From the NCBI GenBank assembly GCA_943736015.1, contig OX031059.1:53393159-53457158 (forward strand): a stretch of 64,000 nucleotides of DNA, read 5' to 3'. Under the pieces are notes generated by a model, which saw nothing but the letters and a program-made list of their open reading frames with translations, had not been told where the DNA came from and did no database searches. This document shows positions 30,495 through 41,974 of the stretch, in pieces. The position numbers and the translations under genes were made by a program. The number at the start of each line of letters is the position of its first letter. Position 1 is the first letter of the stretch. This DNA comes from Tridacna crocea. Lineage: Eukaryota; Mollusca; Bivalvia; Cardiida; Cardiidae.

Positions 30495-31719
30495 CATACA
30501 AATAGGTAAAGACATACTCAAGCATAAAAAACTTAGGTTTCGTAGCCAATTAAAGATAAATTAGCAAAATAATAAGGGATGGAGTAGCATAGGGGGTCAA
30601 AAAGACTCCCTCCTCCCTTTTTTTTTAAGGGGGGATTGGGGGAGGTGAGATGGGATATGACTCCTGCTGTCTCACTCTTCTACCCATTGTGCAAATTTGT
30701 AGAATAATTTATTAGTTGAATTAGGTATTTTTAATGACAGCACGTTTTCTGATGATCCACATCAGCAATTAGTGATAGATTCCTCTCTGTTTTCTTACTC
30801 AAATTGTGTCAGCCAATTCATTATATTGTTTACACAGTTATCTAATAGAATGAACTCATCAGCACTTCTAACAAGTACAAACATGTGTAACTATTAACAC
30901 CTTTGATGTTTTGTTTTGTGAAAAATATGGGAAAGGGAGAAAACTTGCTTGAATACAATACAGCAAATACTGTTCCTTTTCTTCATTCATTCAAGGAAGC
31001 TCAAATGCTAGGTAGCTTTAGTCTGGCACATTGCTAAAAATCCAGTGGTGAGTTTGATCCCCAATTTGGATATTTTTTTCAATGACTGGAAGTTAATGAA
31101 CACTTTCATCAGCTAGACATTGTCTCTTAACTTTGTGCTTCTGGAAAAGCAACAAGTGGCTTGAAAAGAGTTTTGTGATGAAATTCTAGGAATGCATGGA
31201 GAAGTTAGAAATTTTGTAGGCTACTACACTTGCCCCTGTGAGTTTAAGATTAAGTGTTTTCAGAATTATGTATGAAAATATTGTTTATATTACTCTGAAG
31301 GCTATCTTTGATGTTTGCTTTCTATCAGTATCTAAGCCCTAAATATCGGTTAAAAAAACATTTGGAACAACATTCTTGAACTGGTAATGAGTATTTTTAG
31401 CCAATGAAAAACAAATGCAGCAATTTATCAAAGTGTCAGATATTATGTATAATATTATCAATCATTAATATGTGTTTCTTCTCAAATCACTATCAGTTTC
31501 AGAAATATGCTATGAATATTTCAAGCTGTATCTATCACAGGGAATCTTGCATTACTTATATATACGCGAGAAACTGGTTTTTATATAAGGCAACAACACT
31601 AAGTTCATATTTATCATATGTTTGGAAAATAATTTGCAGTATATGTAATCTACAAGTAAATAACTGACAAGGGGAACATACTCCTTCTGCAGGATTTTCG
31701 TAAGAAAAATAATCAGTCC
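30495..31719. other. No gene recognised; faint TH-A traces
   Basis: Traces of TH-A motifs occur near 30920-30985 ('gaaaaatatgggaaagggagaaaactt'). The frame at 31404-31667 is AT-rich and unsupported. Confidence 0.35.
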
Positions 31720-31880
31720 CTAACCCTTTTTATAGCAATTAATCCAGAAATGGCTTTTGAAGACATAGTTGGGATAAGGAAAAATGCTGGTAAACAACAT
31801 TTTTTCCCTTTCTAAATTGTCTCCTCCCCTTTTAAAAAGAAAAATCCTATCATTCAAAGCATATAATTCCAAGCATGGCA
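31720..31880 (+). mobile_element. TH-A, decayed
   Basis: 'aaaaatgctggtaaacaacattttttccc' retains the hairpin centre. The flanks are eroded and no TTAA pair is found. Confidence 0.45.
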
Positions 31881-32444
31881 AACTTCCAAGATTCATTCTC
31901 TCTCAGTGCTGACTGTTGTTTCAATGGTGGTTATGCATGAAAGCAGCCAGCAGCTAAGGAAGAATATTGTGCCAGGGTGAAAGAAACTCATGAAAAGCAC
32001 AGATAGGTGAACCAGTCACTGTGATTCATCTGAAACAATGTTGGACACTGCATTGGACTCCATACAAATCCTTTGTTCAAGTAACTTTGACTCAAGTTCC
32101 ATTTTTTGTGAGTTACTGATAAGCCAAAATTATCCACATTTTATTGTGTATTTTTTTTAATCCATAGTTTATCTTTTTACAACCCCATTGTCTGTGGTGA
32201 TTGCTAAATGATATCTGCTGTCATTATGTGGCATTTAAAAAACCATTCATTCATTCATTTCAAAATGAATTTTCTGAAGAACTTGAGTCATAATACATGT
32301 AATCACAATTTAATTTTGTGATAAAAATGGAATGACAATTTGCTTTCAATGTAGTCAAACTTAAAATTTTGTCAGGTGAAGGGCTAACAATGATAAACAA
32401 AGCTTCAATGGTGTTGTATTGGATTAATGACTTGCTGAATCCTG
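31881..32444. other. No gene recognised
   Basis: AT-rich. An isolated TH-A long-side end ('tcaaacttaaaattttgtcaggtgaaggg') is near 32355-32383. Confidence 0.35.
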
Positions 32445-32645
32445 AAAGTTCTATCAACCCTGAGGGAAAAAAATCTAATGAAAAAATTGTAGGGGGAAAA
32501 GGAGGATATGCTGGTAACCAATATTTTCTCCTTTTTTTCCAGCATGTTTTCTACACTTTTAGATAAAAATATGACCATGTTTGACACATTATTTTACTGT
32601 CTACAAATTACATCTAAATTCTAAAGTTTAAAATTTTGTTAATTA
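32445..32645 (+). mobile_element. TH-A, decayed
   Basis: The core 'gggggaaaaggaggatatgctggtaaccaatattttctcc' shows the palindrome with an A-to-T change in each arm (gatatgctgg / ccaatattt). The termini are lost. Confidence 0.55.
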
Positions 32646-32656
32646 GTATTTAGAGT

Positions 32657-32843
32657 GTCAAGCCTTTTCCAAACGGCAAACTTTTAGACTTGGTCAAATT
32701 GAAAGCACTTGCAGACGACATTAAAACATTGTGGAAAAAGGAGAAAATGCTGGTTACCAGCATTTTCTCCTTTTCTCACAATGTTTTCAAAAGGCTCTGT
32801 CCTCATGGTCATTAAAAGTCGGGCCTGTGCGGTAAAGAGTTAA
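32657..32843 (-). mobile_element. TH-A element, long side shortened
   Basis: The long side lacks the segment between 'cagacgac' and 'aaaacattgtgg'. Hairpin nearly perfect. TTAA at 32840-32843. Confidence 0.78.
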
Positions 32844-33034
32844 AGTAGATCTACTTAGATATAATGAGAAAGACATTATGTCTGTAAAGGATTTAGTTTT
32901 TAACTAATGTTAAATACCGGTAGATATAACAACCAAGTTGGATATAAGAGAAAACTGAAAATAAAGGACAAATTATGGAAGATTCTATCCAGGTAGTCAT
33001 TGTCGGGGATGACAATATTATCTCTGTAACCTTT

Positions 33035-33180
33035 GACGGGACAACAAAATCTTCTGTCTTGTCCAATTTAAAAGCATTTGCCGAAGACAAATTACATTTC
33101 ACTCATATGATTGAACTTGTCTGTAAAAAGGTGGAAGATTTCAAGGACAATTCTGATAACCAGCATTTCTTTCTTTTTAA
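33035..33180 (-). mobile_element. TH-A left half only
   Basis: Long side plus a decayed hairpin trace, ending 'ataaccagcatttctttcttt' directly before the TTAA of the next copy. The short side was lost or displaced by that insertion. Confidence 0.6.
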
Positions 33181-33402
33181 CCCATTACCACACAATTCCT
33201 ACTTTTGACGACCCTGAGAAAGAAGCCTCTAGAAAACATTGTGTGAAAAGGAGAAAATGCTGGTAACCAGCATTTTCTCCTTTTCCCACAATGTTTTCTA
33301 CCCTTCAAAAGAACAAATTTCAAATTTTCAGCCACTTTTATTTTGTCGTCTGCAAATACTTTCGATTTGGACAAAAACTTTTGTCTTTTGGTAATGAGTT
33401 AA
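33177..33402 (+). mobile_element. TH-A element, tail-to-tail pair, left member
   Basis: TTAA 33177-33180 and 33399-33402. Its left arm has gtgtgaaaagg against a canonical right arm. The final TTAA is shared with the next copy in opposite orientation, so the two long sides meet. Confidence 0.85.
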
Positions 33403-33617
33403 CTCTTTACCACACGAGAAAATTTTAGACTGGTCCAAATTGAAAGCATTTGCAGACGACAAAATAAAGGTGACTGAAAAATTGAAATTTGTTCTGGGAA
33501 GGGTAGAAAACACTGTGGGAAAAGGAGAAAATGCTGGTTACCAGCATTTTCTCCTTTTCCCACAGTGTTATCAAAAGGCTTCTTTCTCAAAAGTAGGGAT
33601 TGTGTGGTAATGGGTAA
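33399..33617 (-). mobile_element. TH-A element, tail-to-tail pair, right member
   Basis: Concordant arm change (CACTGTGGG 33511-33519, CCCACAGTG 33559-33567). The right end is GGTAATGGGTAA with one T lost from TTAA. Confidence 0.85.
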
Positions 33618-34051
33618 AGGTTCTTTTTTCTCTCCTCAGGATCATTGAAACATGAGACTGTTCAGTATAAGATCTAAAATCTTTCACATTTAGAAACTTC
33701 CTCTTCAGACAGTGAAGATCAAGATCGGGCTACGCAGGATCATTGATTACCAATGTCAGCAACCTTGAAGAAAGTGATACAATGACTCAGTTTCCAAGAT
33801 CCAATATTTATTGGTGTATGTTCCCTTTACTGACAAAGTCCATTTTGTTTATCTAGCGCTCTTACAGTATCAATGAGAAGAATGAAGGTGAGTACATGTT
33901 CCCCAAGGCAACACCTAGCAGAAAATTAAAATGGCTTCTGCTTCAATAACTAGTGTAACAACTTTTTTATATTGAAATATTGATAAAGCATCGCTATCTT
34001 TCTGATCAATATAGGATTTGTTAGGTCTCTAATGTCACAGAAATTTTTTTT
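33618..34051. other. No gene recognised
   Basis: Includes 'cagacagtgaagatcaagatc' near 33708-33728, reminiscent of the D-type hairpin but unpaired. Confidence 0.35.
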
Positions 34052-34276
34052 GCCCTTTACCACACAATTCTTAGTTTTAACCACCATGAGGATCAGGCTT
34101 TTGAAAATATTGAGTGAAATGGAGAAATTGCTGGTAACCAGCATTTTCTCCTTTTTCACACAATCTTTTCTACTCTTTCAAAAGCAAATATTACATAAAA
34201 ATGAGCGAAATGTAATGTGTCGTCAGGAAATCCTGTTTATATGGGGGAGTCCAAAATTTTACTATGTGGTAAAGAA
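34052..34276 (+). mobile_element. TH-A, decayed ends
   Basis: 'gccctttaccacacaattc' to 'atgtggtaaagaatat'. The left arm is diverged (tattgagtgaaatggag), and the right arm is closer to consensus. Confidence 0.65.
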
Positions 34277-34295
34277 TATAATAGAGCTGTTTTTA

Positions 34296-34532
34296 TTAAC
34301 CCTTTACCACACAACAAAATTTTGGACTGGACCAAACTGAAGGCATACATACATAGTCAACAATTTAAATTTAGGTCTTAATGATGATTTCTGACTTTGA
34401 TAGGGTAGAAAACATTGTGGGGAAAGGAGAAAATGCTGGTTGAAACCAGCATTTTCTCCTTTTCATACAATGTTTTCAAAAGCCTTCCTTCCCATAGATA
34501 TGAAAACAAAGGATTGTTAGGTAAAGGGTTAA
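34296..34532 (-). mobile_element. TH-A element
   Basis: TTAACCCTTTACC and GGTAAAGGGTTAA ends. The centre is enlarged to GGTTGAAACC, so the hairpin has a real four-base loop. The long side holds an insertion-like change (catacatacatagtcaac). Confidence 0.85.
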
Positions 34533-34671
34533 CGTGTCGATCGAGTTTGTAATAGTGTAGATCATAATGTACTTTGAGTCCTTGGGGTAGTGATGAAGAG
34601 CGTCAAATGAAAACAGCCTTTTAAGACTATAGTCCGTATTAAAAGTTATTAAAGATAACAAAGTTTTTGTT

Positions 34672-34993
34672 GTTGTTGTTGATGTTTAACGCCGTCTCTA
34701 ACATTATTTTGGTTATATCCCACCGTCTATTGCACCTATCCATGCTTTCCTGGAGTCTCTTTTACTAGTACTATGTACAAATTTCTTTCCAAGCCACTGG
34801 CTGCTTTCCCACATTATAATCATCGTCAAAACAATGATCATTGGTGGGAGAGAAATTAATCCTGTCGCCGTGACTATCATCAATCCTCAGAAAGAAATAG
34901 GTCAAGCCAGGGGTCATAGCCAGGGATGGAACCCTGGACCTCGTGTTCTCAAGTCCTGCACGCTACCAGCTGAGCTAACTGGGCTCGGTGTAA
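34672..34993 (-). mobile_element. SINE-2, best copy, minus strand
   Basis: On the minus strand the head has an A-box-like TAGCTCAGCTGGTAG, then GACTTGAGAAC and a B-box-like GGTTCCATCCC. The body follows, and the 3' end carries a CAA repeat (plus strand gttgttgttgttg at about 34669-34681). The plus-strand text 'gatgtttaacgccgtctcta' is at the tail side. No convincing target duplication was found. It is a tRNA-derived retroposon, not a tRNA gene. Confidence 0.78.
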
Positions 34994-35107
34994 ATGATAA
35001 ATGTGGAAAAGAAAATGGAAGGTAGAAAAAAGAAATTGGGCATTGTGTTTGCCAGTATAATCGTCTTTGTCCACAATTGTTTCAAAGGTCTTTCTCTTCA
35101 GAACCAT

Positions 35108-35338
35108 TTAACCTTTTACCACACAATGACGACTATTGATACACCTGGAAAAGAAGCCTTTTAAACATATTGTGGGAAAAGGTGAAAATGGTGGTAATCA
35201 GTATTTTCTCCTTTTTCCCCACAATGTTTTCTAATCTCCCAGAACAAATTTCAATTTTTACTATGATTACATATAATTTTATGGTCTGCAAATGCTTTCA
35301 ATTTGGATCAGTCCAAAGTTTTGTCGTTTGCAAAAGGG
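35108..35338 (+). mobile_element. TH-A element, right end lost
   Basis: TTAACCTTTTACC left end. The hairpin has several arm mismatches (ggtggtaatcagtatt). The end 'gtcgtttgcaaaaggg' runs into the next remnant. Confidence 0.72.
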
Positions 35339-35339
35339 A

Positions 35340-35545
35340 TCACCAAATTCAAAGTATTCATAGGTGATTGGTATAGCTCAAATGATGATTTCTGTACTTG
35401 AAAGGGTAGAAACATTGTGGGAAATTGTAAACATTGCGGGAAATTGCAGTCTACTGGCATTTAATTTACTCTTTCCCTTTTTAATTTTTCCAACAGCATT
35501 TTTCGTAAAGTTGTTAAATCCTGAGATTTTCTGGCAAAGGATTAA
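35340..35545 (-). mobile_element. TH-A, decayed, with a repeated arm piece
   Basis: The arm segment 'acattgtgggaaattgtaa' is followed by 'acattgcgggaaattgcag', a small duplication. The right end 'ggcaaaggattaa' is near 35535-35545. Confidence 0.5.
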
Positions 35546-37342
35546 TTCCTTTATTGCACTATTTCATTTAAAAGTTAATGTGTTTATTGCATTACTTTTC
35601 TCCTGATAGATTCCCCATGGTGACTTGTTACAGCTTATTTTTACACAATATGAGACCATGTTTTACGCTCTTGGCTTTTAACATGCAACTGCCTGTCACT
35701 ATCCTCTCTTTGTGGTCTTTCATTAATTTTAAATAATTAATTGGTGTCGTAATGCATGTTGAAGCACCCCGGTGAGTTTATTATTGTGGTCTACAGGGAC
35801 CAATCACATTTCAATGGTACAGGTTTCATTTTTTTTTTATCCACTGGCAAATTTCAGCTACACTTGCCTTTCTTTCCATTCCCACACTAAAACTTGGACT
35901 CACATTTTTTTGGAAGCCCAGCACGCCTACCAATGGTGGAAAACATTGCACGTAATTTTACTGTTTCTTTCTAATTCTATATACAGTTCCATAAATAAGT
36001 GTGCACTTAATTTTCTTTTATTTCTCGTCCCATGTTTTACTGAAGTCCAACAAATTTGTATTATACTTTAGTTCAGAGTCTGTAAAAAATGCCAGACTAA
36101 TTAGATCTTGATTAACAGAAAGTTTAAGTTAGGTTTTTTGCAGTTTAAATAAAGGTGGTACTAAAATCAAAGTTGCAAAAGTACTCAAAGACTAAGATAA
36201 CATTAAATTATGTTCTTCTTAAAGTTTTTGTAATTTTTAAATCAATATCTTGTATGGCCACCTCTGCTGTTGATACAGGCAATTATTTGACATTCCATAG
36301 ACCTGAGATCGTAAAATCATTGCATAAGGAATGTTATTCCATTCCTGAACGAGACCGGTGGCCAAAACATTATCATTATTATTTTCACTTGTGGCCATTA
36401 CCAATAATGTTCACTTGATGAAATAGATTTCAGTCTTTTACTGAAAAAATCAAAGTACTGATAGTACCGAAGGCCAGGAAATTGAGGATACGAAACAATA
36501 CAAGAGGTCAATTTTAATCAATACAAACAGGTAGACGGACAGGGAAACAAGCGGATTCCACTAAGCCCCTGGAATTCTTGGTTTTAACAGGAAATTTTGA
36601 ACTGATACAAAAAAGCACCAGCCAGAAACTAATTAAGCCAGAACTAGGCATGTGCTCACAGTTATGGGGTGCTTGATAATGGCTTAGTCAAAATTGAACT
36701 ATTCAATCGGCGCAATACCAACTTTGGTTATCTAAATTTTCTGAAAACATGTGAAGTCCTGAATGACGTTATTTTTCACATTTATGAGTCGTCTATTAAC
36801 AGTAGCATATTTTTCCCCAAAATTTATCCTAATCAAATGACAAGTTTCTTTATTGTCAATTACGTCGCACAGTAGATTGTATACATGTATTAAAAATGTT
36901 TTATCTCTATTTTAATTGCCAAATCAACTACCTCTATTTAATTTCCATTGATGACCCACATGAAATTAGTAATCACTTCATGAGAGATTATAGGACCAAC
37001 ATATAATTACAATTAAAAACTGAGATTTTTAAGCAACTTTTACAGATGATAAATTAAGGTGCTTCATCAGAAGCAAAATTTAACATGGTGTTAGCCGAAA
37101 AAGCCTTGAAAAACATTGTGGTTTTGTCTCAAAATCAGGATGCTCTGTGGACAGCACGCTTTTTAAATCAGCCTGGCTGGTGTAACGTAATTTTGAGAGA
37201 GAGGGAAAATAGGCTGTTTGAAAGATATTTGTAGCTTGCACTAGTCAGTATGCCTCCAATCCCCAGATTTTCAGAATTATCAACATTGAAAGTATCTTGC
37301 AGAAAACTGAAGTGTTGCTAAAATGATGGTTTTGTCAGTGGA
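35546..37342. other. Quiet stretch, no gene recognised
   Basis: No TH-A copy. The region 35990-36400 has 'cagttccataaataagtgtgcactt' and 'gtatggccacctctgctgttg', which are faintly like Tc1-type transposon flanks, but no transposase or second terminus is found. Short frames here are AT-rich. Confidence 0.35.
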
Positions 37343-37465
37343 ATATAGTTCAGTTGGTAGTGAAGTACACTTTAAGAGTCCACAAGCTTGGTCAATTTCC
37401 TATTGAGGATTGATGAGAGGTATTGTGATACGGTACAATTCTCTCTCATCACATACTAAACATAC
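37343..37465 (+). mobile_element. SINE-2 fragment, plus strand
   Basis: 'tagttcagttggtag' (A-box-like), 'ctttaagagtccacaagc' and 'ggtcaatttcc' (B-box-like), followed by body sequence 'tgaggattgatgagag'. That body matches the reverse complement of the copy at 34672. The 3' part is missing. Confidence 0.6.
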
Positions 37466-37536
37466 AGGTCTCTGAAATCTAAGTCCTTTGAATCTCTGTA
37501 AATAAGTGTTTTTTTTTTTTTTTTTCAAAAATCTCC

Positions 37537-37665
37537 CTTAACCAAAAGACTTTTTTTTCTGGAAAAAAAGTTGAAAGCAGTTGCAGAAGACAAATCAAAT
37601 GTTAATAAAAAAGTAACATTCGTCTTTCAAATGCTAGAAAATATTGTGGGAAAAGTAGGAAATGC
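37537..37665 (-). mobile_element. TH-A left half
   Basis: Long side and left hairpin arm (attgtgggaaaagtaggaaatgc) only. The sequence then departs from the family. Confidence 0.55.
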
Positions 37666-37824
37666 TTTTGTGGAAAAGGGTTTCAATATACAGTAACCAG
37701 ACATGTGATTCAATAAAACACACTTTATGGGATCGAACTAGCTAATGACTTCACCATTGACGGCTGGACATGAATCCCGTATTGGGTGATGGAAAATGTA
37801 CAAGTAGGAAAGGGCAGGAAAATA

Positions 37825-37827
<3 letters not shown>

Positions 37828-37858
<31 letters not shown>
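37828..37858 (+). repeat. (GA)n microsatellite
   Basis: Uninterrupted GA dinucleotide run of about 29 bases. Confidence 0.95.
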
Positions 37859-37863
<5 letters not shown>

Positions 37864-39021
37864 AAAAAATCTTCATACAATAAATCAAAATAATGGGCAT
37901 ATATGAATATAAAAAAAATACATTAAATGACAAGCGAACCACTAGAGAAAAAAATATAAGCATTTATTTGGTTTCAAATCAAAGTCAATCAAATACATAT
38001 TTTAAGAATCACACAGGTGTAATCTATTTGTGACAGGTGTAAAAGGTGTGAAATACATCCTATCAGTGTGAAATAGGCAGTTATAAACAATGGCAAAACT
38101 ACCAAATAACTCTTGGATAAAGGTAACTAATACACATAATGTACGTACTAAAGACAACGAAGTTTCAAAAATATTTTTTATAGATAACTTGAATAACGAT
38201 ATGGATGAAATTTGATGTTGAGGTCGATTTCTCTAAAATTTTATGTGGGGACGATTTCACCAGATTTCTCCGGAGAAATCGTCTCCAAGCATTTTGGGAA
38301 CGATTTTTTCCAGGGGCCGATTTCTCCAGCAGTCAGAAATTGCTATCACAGCAGCGGGTGTTATGCAGAGAAGTGGACACAATTCGTGGGAAATAGTTGA
38401 TTTTTGTCGGTGTAGAAAGCACCACAGTCAAAGTACCCTAGATTTCCTCATTTATATACAAAAGAAAAAGTGATAAACGTAACACGGGCCAATATTCTAT
38501 ATGTGCATGTAGTTTGCTTTATTTACAACCGCATTTCAGCGGAGACGTGTTTTGTGACACATACATGTATGTTCAAATGTCAACACAACGTTATAGATAT
38601 TAACCGTATAGCGCGTAGGAATACACAACTGCCGGATAAAGCTAAGTTTATTAGGTTACCCCTTTATTAGGTCAATGTTAATGACGAAAACGGGATAAAA
38701 AAACACACACTCGTCAGTTATTTAAGGGTCGTAATACCCTTGCAATCCCATGGCATTTTGCAGATGAAAGCTTTGAGGGAAACTAGTTGTTTTGGCGGAC
38801 TCAGCGATATCGAGTGGACACACCGTTCAACATTTTGTCTGAAAGTAGTCCGGAAAAGGTAGCTTACGATCCCTAGAGGCAAGGGAATCCCTTCAGAGGG
38901 ATTCCCTGGCCTAAAAATCACATAAGGGAGGAGCATAAATGCAAGAATACAGTTGTACCTGCAAGATAACTTTGATAATATTAAAAAACTGGCATCAATT
39001 TTATATAAATCATAAATATGA
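37859..39021. other. No TH-A; unique-looking sequence
   Basis: Slightly richer in CG dinucleotides than the surroundings. The motif 'cgatttctcc' recurs at 38224, 38252 (variant) and 38318, with a partly palindromic 'gacgatttcaccagatttctccggagaaatcgtc'-type structure near 38250-38283. A short hairpin AAGGGAATCCC / GGGATTCCCT lies near 38881-38909. Several overlapping frames exist, none recognisable. Confidence 0.4.
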
Positions 39022-39248
39022 TTAACGCATTACCAACAATCCCTACTTTTGACGCCCCTCAGAATGAAACCTTTAGAAAACATTGTGGGAAAAGTAGAAA
39101 ATGCTGGTAACCAGCATTTTCTCTTTTTCCCACAGTGTTTTCTACCCTTCACAAAACAAATTTCAAATTTCCAGTCCCTTTTATTGTGTCGTCTGCAAAT
39201 GCTTTCAACTTGGACCAGTCTAAAATTATGTCGTTTGTTATGGGTTAA
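39022..39248 (+). mobile_element. TH-A element
   Basis: TTAACGCATTACC left end and GTTATGGGTTAA right end. Each arm carries private changes (aaaagtagaaaatg on the left, cccacagtg on the right), so they are not concordant. Confidence 0.85.
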
Positions 39249-39656
39249 TAATACTGATACTAGCCGTTTTGAAATCTGTCAAACCTAATGACTGATTAAA
39301 AAGAAGCGATGTTCAATGTATTCTTAACCCTTAGACTGCATAGCGCTATACAATGACCTTTTGTGCCAAGTTATATCAACATCTGGAATCTACTCTTCTA
39401 AGGAAATATTTTCTCCCGGGATAATACTTTTGAAATAGCAAAGTTTGGGGTTTTACTATCAGTTTGAAAGTTTAATTTCATCTACAATTTAGTAGGCTTA
39501 TTGTTAACAAAATAGCTTTCCTGTGCATCGCTTGTCGTAAGAGTGAAAGTTTGATCACAGCAAAAGGAAGTAAGTGTTCTCTGCAAGTAAACAATTGTCT
39601 ACAGTATGTGCATGTGTGGGGACATTTTAAGAGAAAAGCAAACTTAGGTCTGTCTC
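39249..39656. other. No feature recognised
   Basis: A 74-codon minus frame at 39478-39702 is unsupported. No repeat structure is seen. Confidence 0.35.
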
Positions 39657-39872
39657 TTTTAATCAGACAACAGAATTTTGACCTCGTCTGTGTTGAAACC
39701 ATCTGCTAATAAAAGGTCAAAATGTGGAATAATTGACATGATTTGTTTTTGACAGATTGAAGACGTTGTGAGGAAAGAGGAAAATGGTGGTTATCAGCAT
39801 TTTCTTCTTTTCCCACAATGTTTTAAGAAGCATTTCTTCCTTACGATCATAAAAAAGAAGGGACTGTTTGAA
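39657..39872 (-). mobile_element. TH-A, decayed
   Basis: 'gacgttgtgaggaaagaggaaaatggtggttatcagc' core; the right arm is near consensus (cttcttttcccacaatg). The termini are eroded. Confidence 0.6.
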
Positions 39873-40199
39873 ACTTGTCAGCCACATCAAAGTTTTTATT
39901 ACACTTGGAAAAGAGCACAAAACACTCCTATACCTAAGGAACCGTTGGAAAGGCCACATCAATAATTTACTATCATAGATGTACAGGGCCTCGTGGGACT
40001 CGTTTAGAATTAAGTGATTAAAACCTTTTTTCTGAGTAATTGCCTGTATTGCCTGGCTATTCAATGAAAAAGAGTTTACGAGCAAAATCCATGGATTGGA
40101 GATTGTGCTTAAAATTAAATACAGGAATGGCCGTCTTGAGACTTCTTTATATTCCTGTCCTATAATTTTCAAGCACACAATCTGGTGTTTTAACAATCA
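39873..40199. other. No gene recognised
   Basis: The 159-codon minus frame (39717-40196) overlaps the TH-A copy and has no recognisable domain, so it is not called. Confidence 0.35.
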
Positions 40200-40355
40200 C
40201 AAAATAAAAGCCCTTTGAAAACACTGTTTTAAAAAAAAGGAAACACGTTTTCTACCCTTCCCAAAACAGATTTCAAGGTTTCCGTCACATTTATTTTGTC
40301 TTTATTGCTTTGAATTCAGTCAAGTCTAGATTTTTGTCATTTGGTAAAGAGTTAA
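40200..40355 (+). mobile_element. TH-A with hairpin lost
   Basis: Short-side piece 'agccctttgaaaacactg', an A run, then 'cgttttctacccttcccaaaac' and the long side. Both palindrome arms are gone. TTAA at 40352-40355. Confidence 0.68.
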
Positions 40356-40787
40356 CCCTTGAAAGCCCAGACCAAGTTCCCAATATGCCAAAGTAAAACC
40401 AGCCCAGAACTGTACAAAGTTGTGCTGTGTAAAAGGAATGTAAACCTACTGCAATCTTGGTTTTAGCTGACATGGCTTAATTTTGAACATGTTGTAAAAA
40501 AGAAGCAAGGATAAAATTGAAACAAGATGCACTTAGTATAACAACACTACAGTAAATATGAAGATGTACAGTACGAACTTGTACTACAGAAAAGGAATGC
40601 AAAACTATAAGGGCCTATTGTGATCTTTATGGTCATGGCTGACATGCGTGAATTTCGAACATGTGGACAAAAAGTTGAAAAGATTTTATGATATCATGCA
40701 ATTTGAACATGTTACAAAAAAGGACATTATGAAATCAGTATGCAATAAGTATGACAACAAGACAATCATTACGTAGACAGGTGATCA
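40356..40787. repeat. Internally repeated AT-rich segment
   Basis: Two diverged units share 'aaaggaatg', 'ttatgg/ttttagctgacatg' and 'gaatttcgaacatgt' (about 40430-40500 and 40590-40670), suggesting an old tandem duplication. Confidence 0.4.
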
Positions 40788-40797
40788 ACGGCATCAA

Positions 40798-41156
40798 CAT
40801 TATCTCCCGCTAGATGGCATTCTCTAAATACTCACCTATCTGATATGGGCATCCTGGGTACAGAGCCGAACCACTTTCCTACGCGACAACCGTTACTTTT
40901 GAATTTCAAACTGAAATAAAGGTTTACCCAATAAAACGCTACCTCGTGCAATTCACTCAACTATGGTCACCAGTTTAGAGAAATTTGTTGCTAGAGAAGG
41001 TCTCATTTCACCTCAAACGTATTGATACGTAAAAACTATTTTCAACATTGCTACTTTATAGAGCGTAATATTACAGTCAGCCCGCTTTTGGGGCTAGTAG
41101 TGATGCGTCATATAAGACAGTCGAATCTTCGAAGAATATGACATGCGCAGACAACG
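40798..41156 (+). mobile_element. MX10 element, copy 1 (10-bp target duplication)
   Basis: A 359-bp unit from CATTATCTCCCGCTAGATGG to CATGCGCAGACAACG, bordered by ACGGCATCAA at 40788-40797 and 41157-41166. The ends show only weak inverted similarity (CATTATCTCC against CGTTGTCTGC). No reading frame fills it. A 9-11-bp target duplication is typical of Mutator-type DNA transposons, so a non-autonomous member is the leading guess. A retroposon with unusual ends is not excluded. Confidence 0.82.
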
Positions 41157-41166
41157 ACGGCATCAA

Positions 41167-41599
41167 TGCAGTGCCAACAGGGCATGAGTCTGATATGGTC
41201 TAAAAACCTAGTAAGGATCACCCTTTTATTTCAGGAAAACTTGAAAAATGAAAGAAAATGAAGAGATCATGGACTAAAGTTCATAAGTCACCAAGAGTGC
41301 AGTCAGAGAATGTGGTAAATGCATGGTAAGTGCAGTGTGCAATCTGACAGGTCTTAGCAAGAACAATAAAATTGCAAAGGACATGCAGCATGCCAGACAA
41401 AGATTAGCTTTGGCATGTTTGGTGTGATGAAAAGCTAGCAGGAGCATAATAAAAAAAAGTCATAGAACTTCGATATACATCCAGACAACTTGGAAAATAT
41501 ATTTTTTTCCCTGAATTTCATCCTTTTTCCCATGCATATATCAAGTTTTAAAAATGGGTTTGGGTCTGTATGGACTTAAAATAGTCAGTGTGTGATTTG
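41167..41599. other. No feature recognised
   Basis: Spacer sequence without visible coding or repeat structure. Confidence 0.35.
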
Positions 41600-41775
41600 G
41601 GTGTTACCAAACAATTCCAAGTTTTAATGAAGCAGAGCAAGATAGATCCTGAAAATATTTGTCGGAAAGGAGAGAATGCTGGTAATCATGGGTCTCACTG
41701 TTAATGGCTTATCTTATTAATTTGTTGTGTGCAAATGCTTTAAATTTGGTCAAAACTTACACACTTTTGGTTGCT
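41600..41775 (+). mobile_element. TH-A, decayed
   Basis: 'gttaccaaacaattccaag', a left arm (ggaaaggagagaatgctgg) and a long-side piece (gtgcaaatgctttaaattt). The mariner-like element begins next to its right end. Confidence 0.5.
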
Positions 41776-41974
41776 TTGTCCGAGTGGTGTTCAATAAGTA
41801 TTTGCCCCTGACCAACTTCCAGTTGTCTGATCTAGCTGCAATTTTGCATGTGTAATGATTTATATCTCTATGGGTTACATGTCAAATTACAACTCCAATT
41901 TTGGTTTGTGATTTACAGGTGTTTGAACTGAGTCAGGTGTATAACGGGAGCCTGTTGCGTGTCGCGCACCACAG

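Noticed and set aside
31015..31075. Another tRNA-like SINE head ('ggtgagtttgatcccc')
   Set aside because: Only a B-box-like word. No convincing A box or SINE body follows.
34915..34993. Functional tRNA gene on the minus strand
   Set aside because: A and B boxes are recognisable, but the cloverleaf is imperfect and the sequence continues into a SINE body with a CAA tail.
35990..36400. Tc1-type transposon remnant
   Set aside because: The CAGTTCCATAAATAAGTGTGCAC-like word and a 'gtatggccacctctgctg' stretch are suggestive, but I found no matching second end and no transposase residues.
38205..38936. Possible gene in the CG-richer stretch at 38.2-38.9 kb
   Set aside because: Several overlapping short frames on both strands, none with a recognisable domain. 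The internal repeats look like repeat DNA or unique non-coding sequence.
39717..40196. 159-codon minus-strand reading frame
   Set aside because: It overlaps a decayed TH-A and shows no motif, no splice context and no duplicate.
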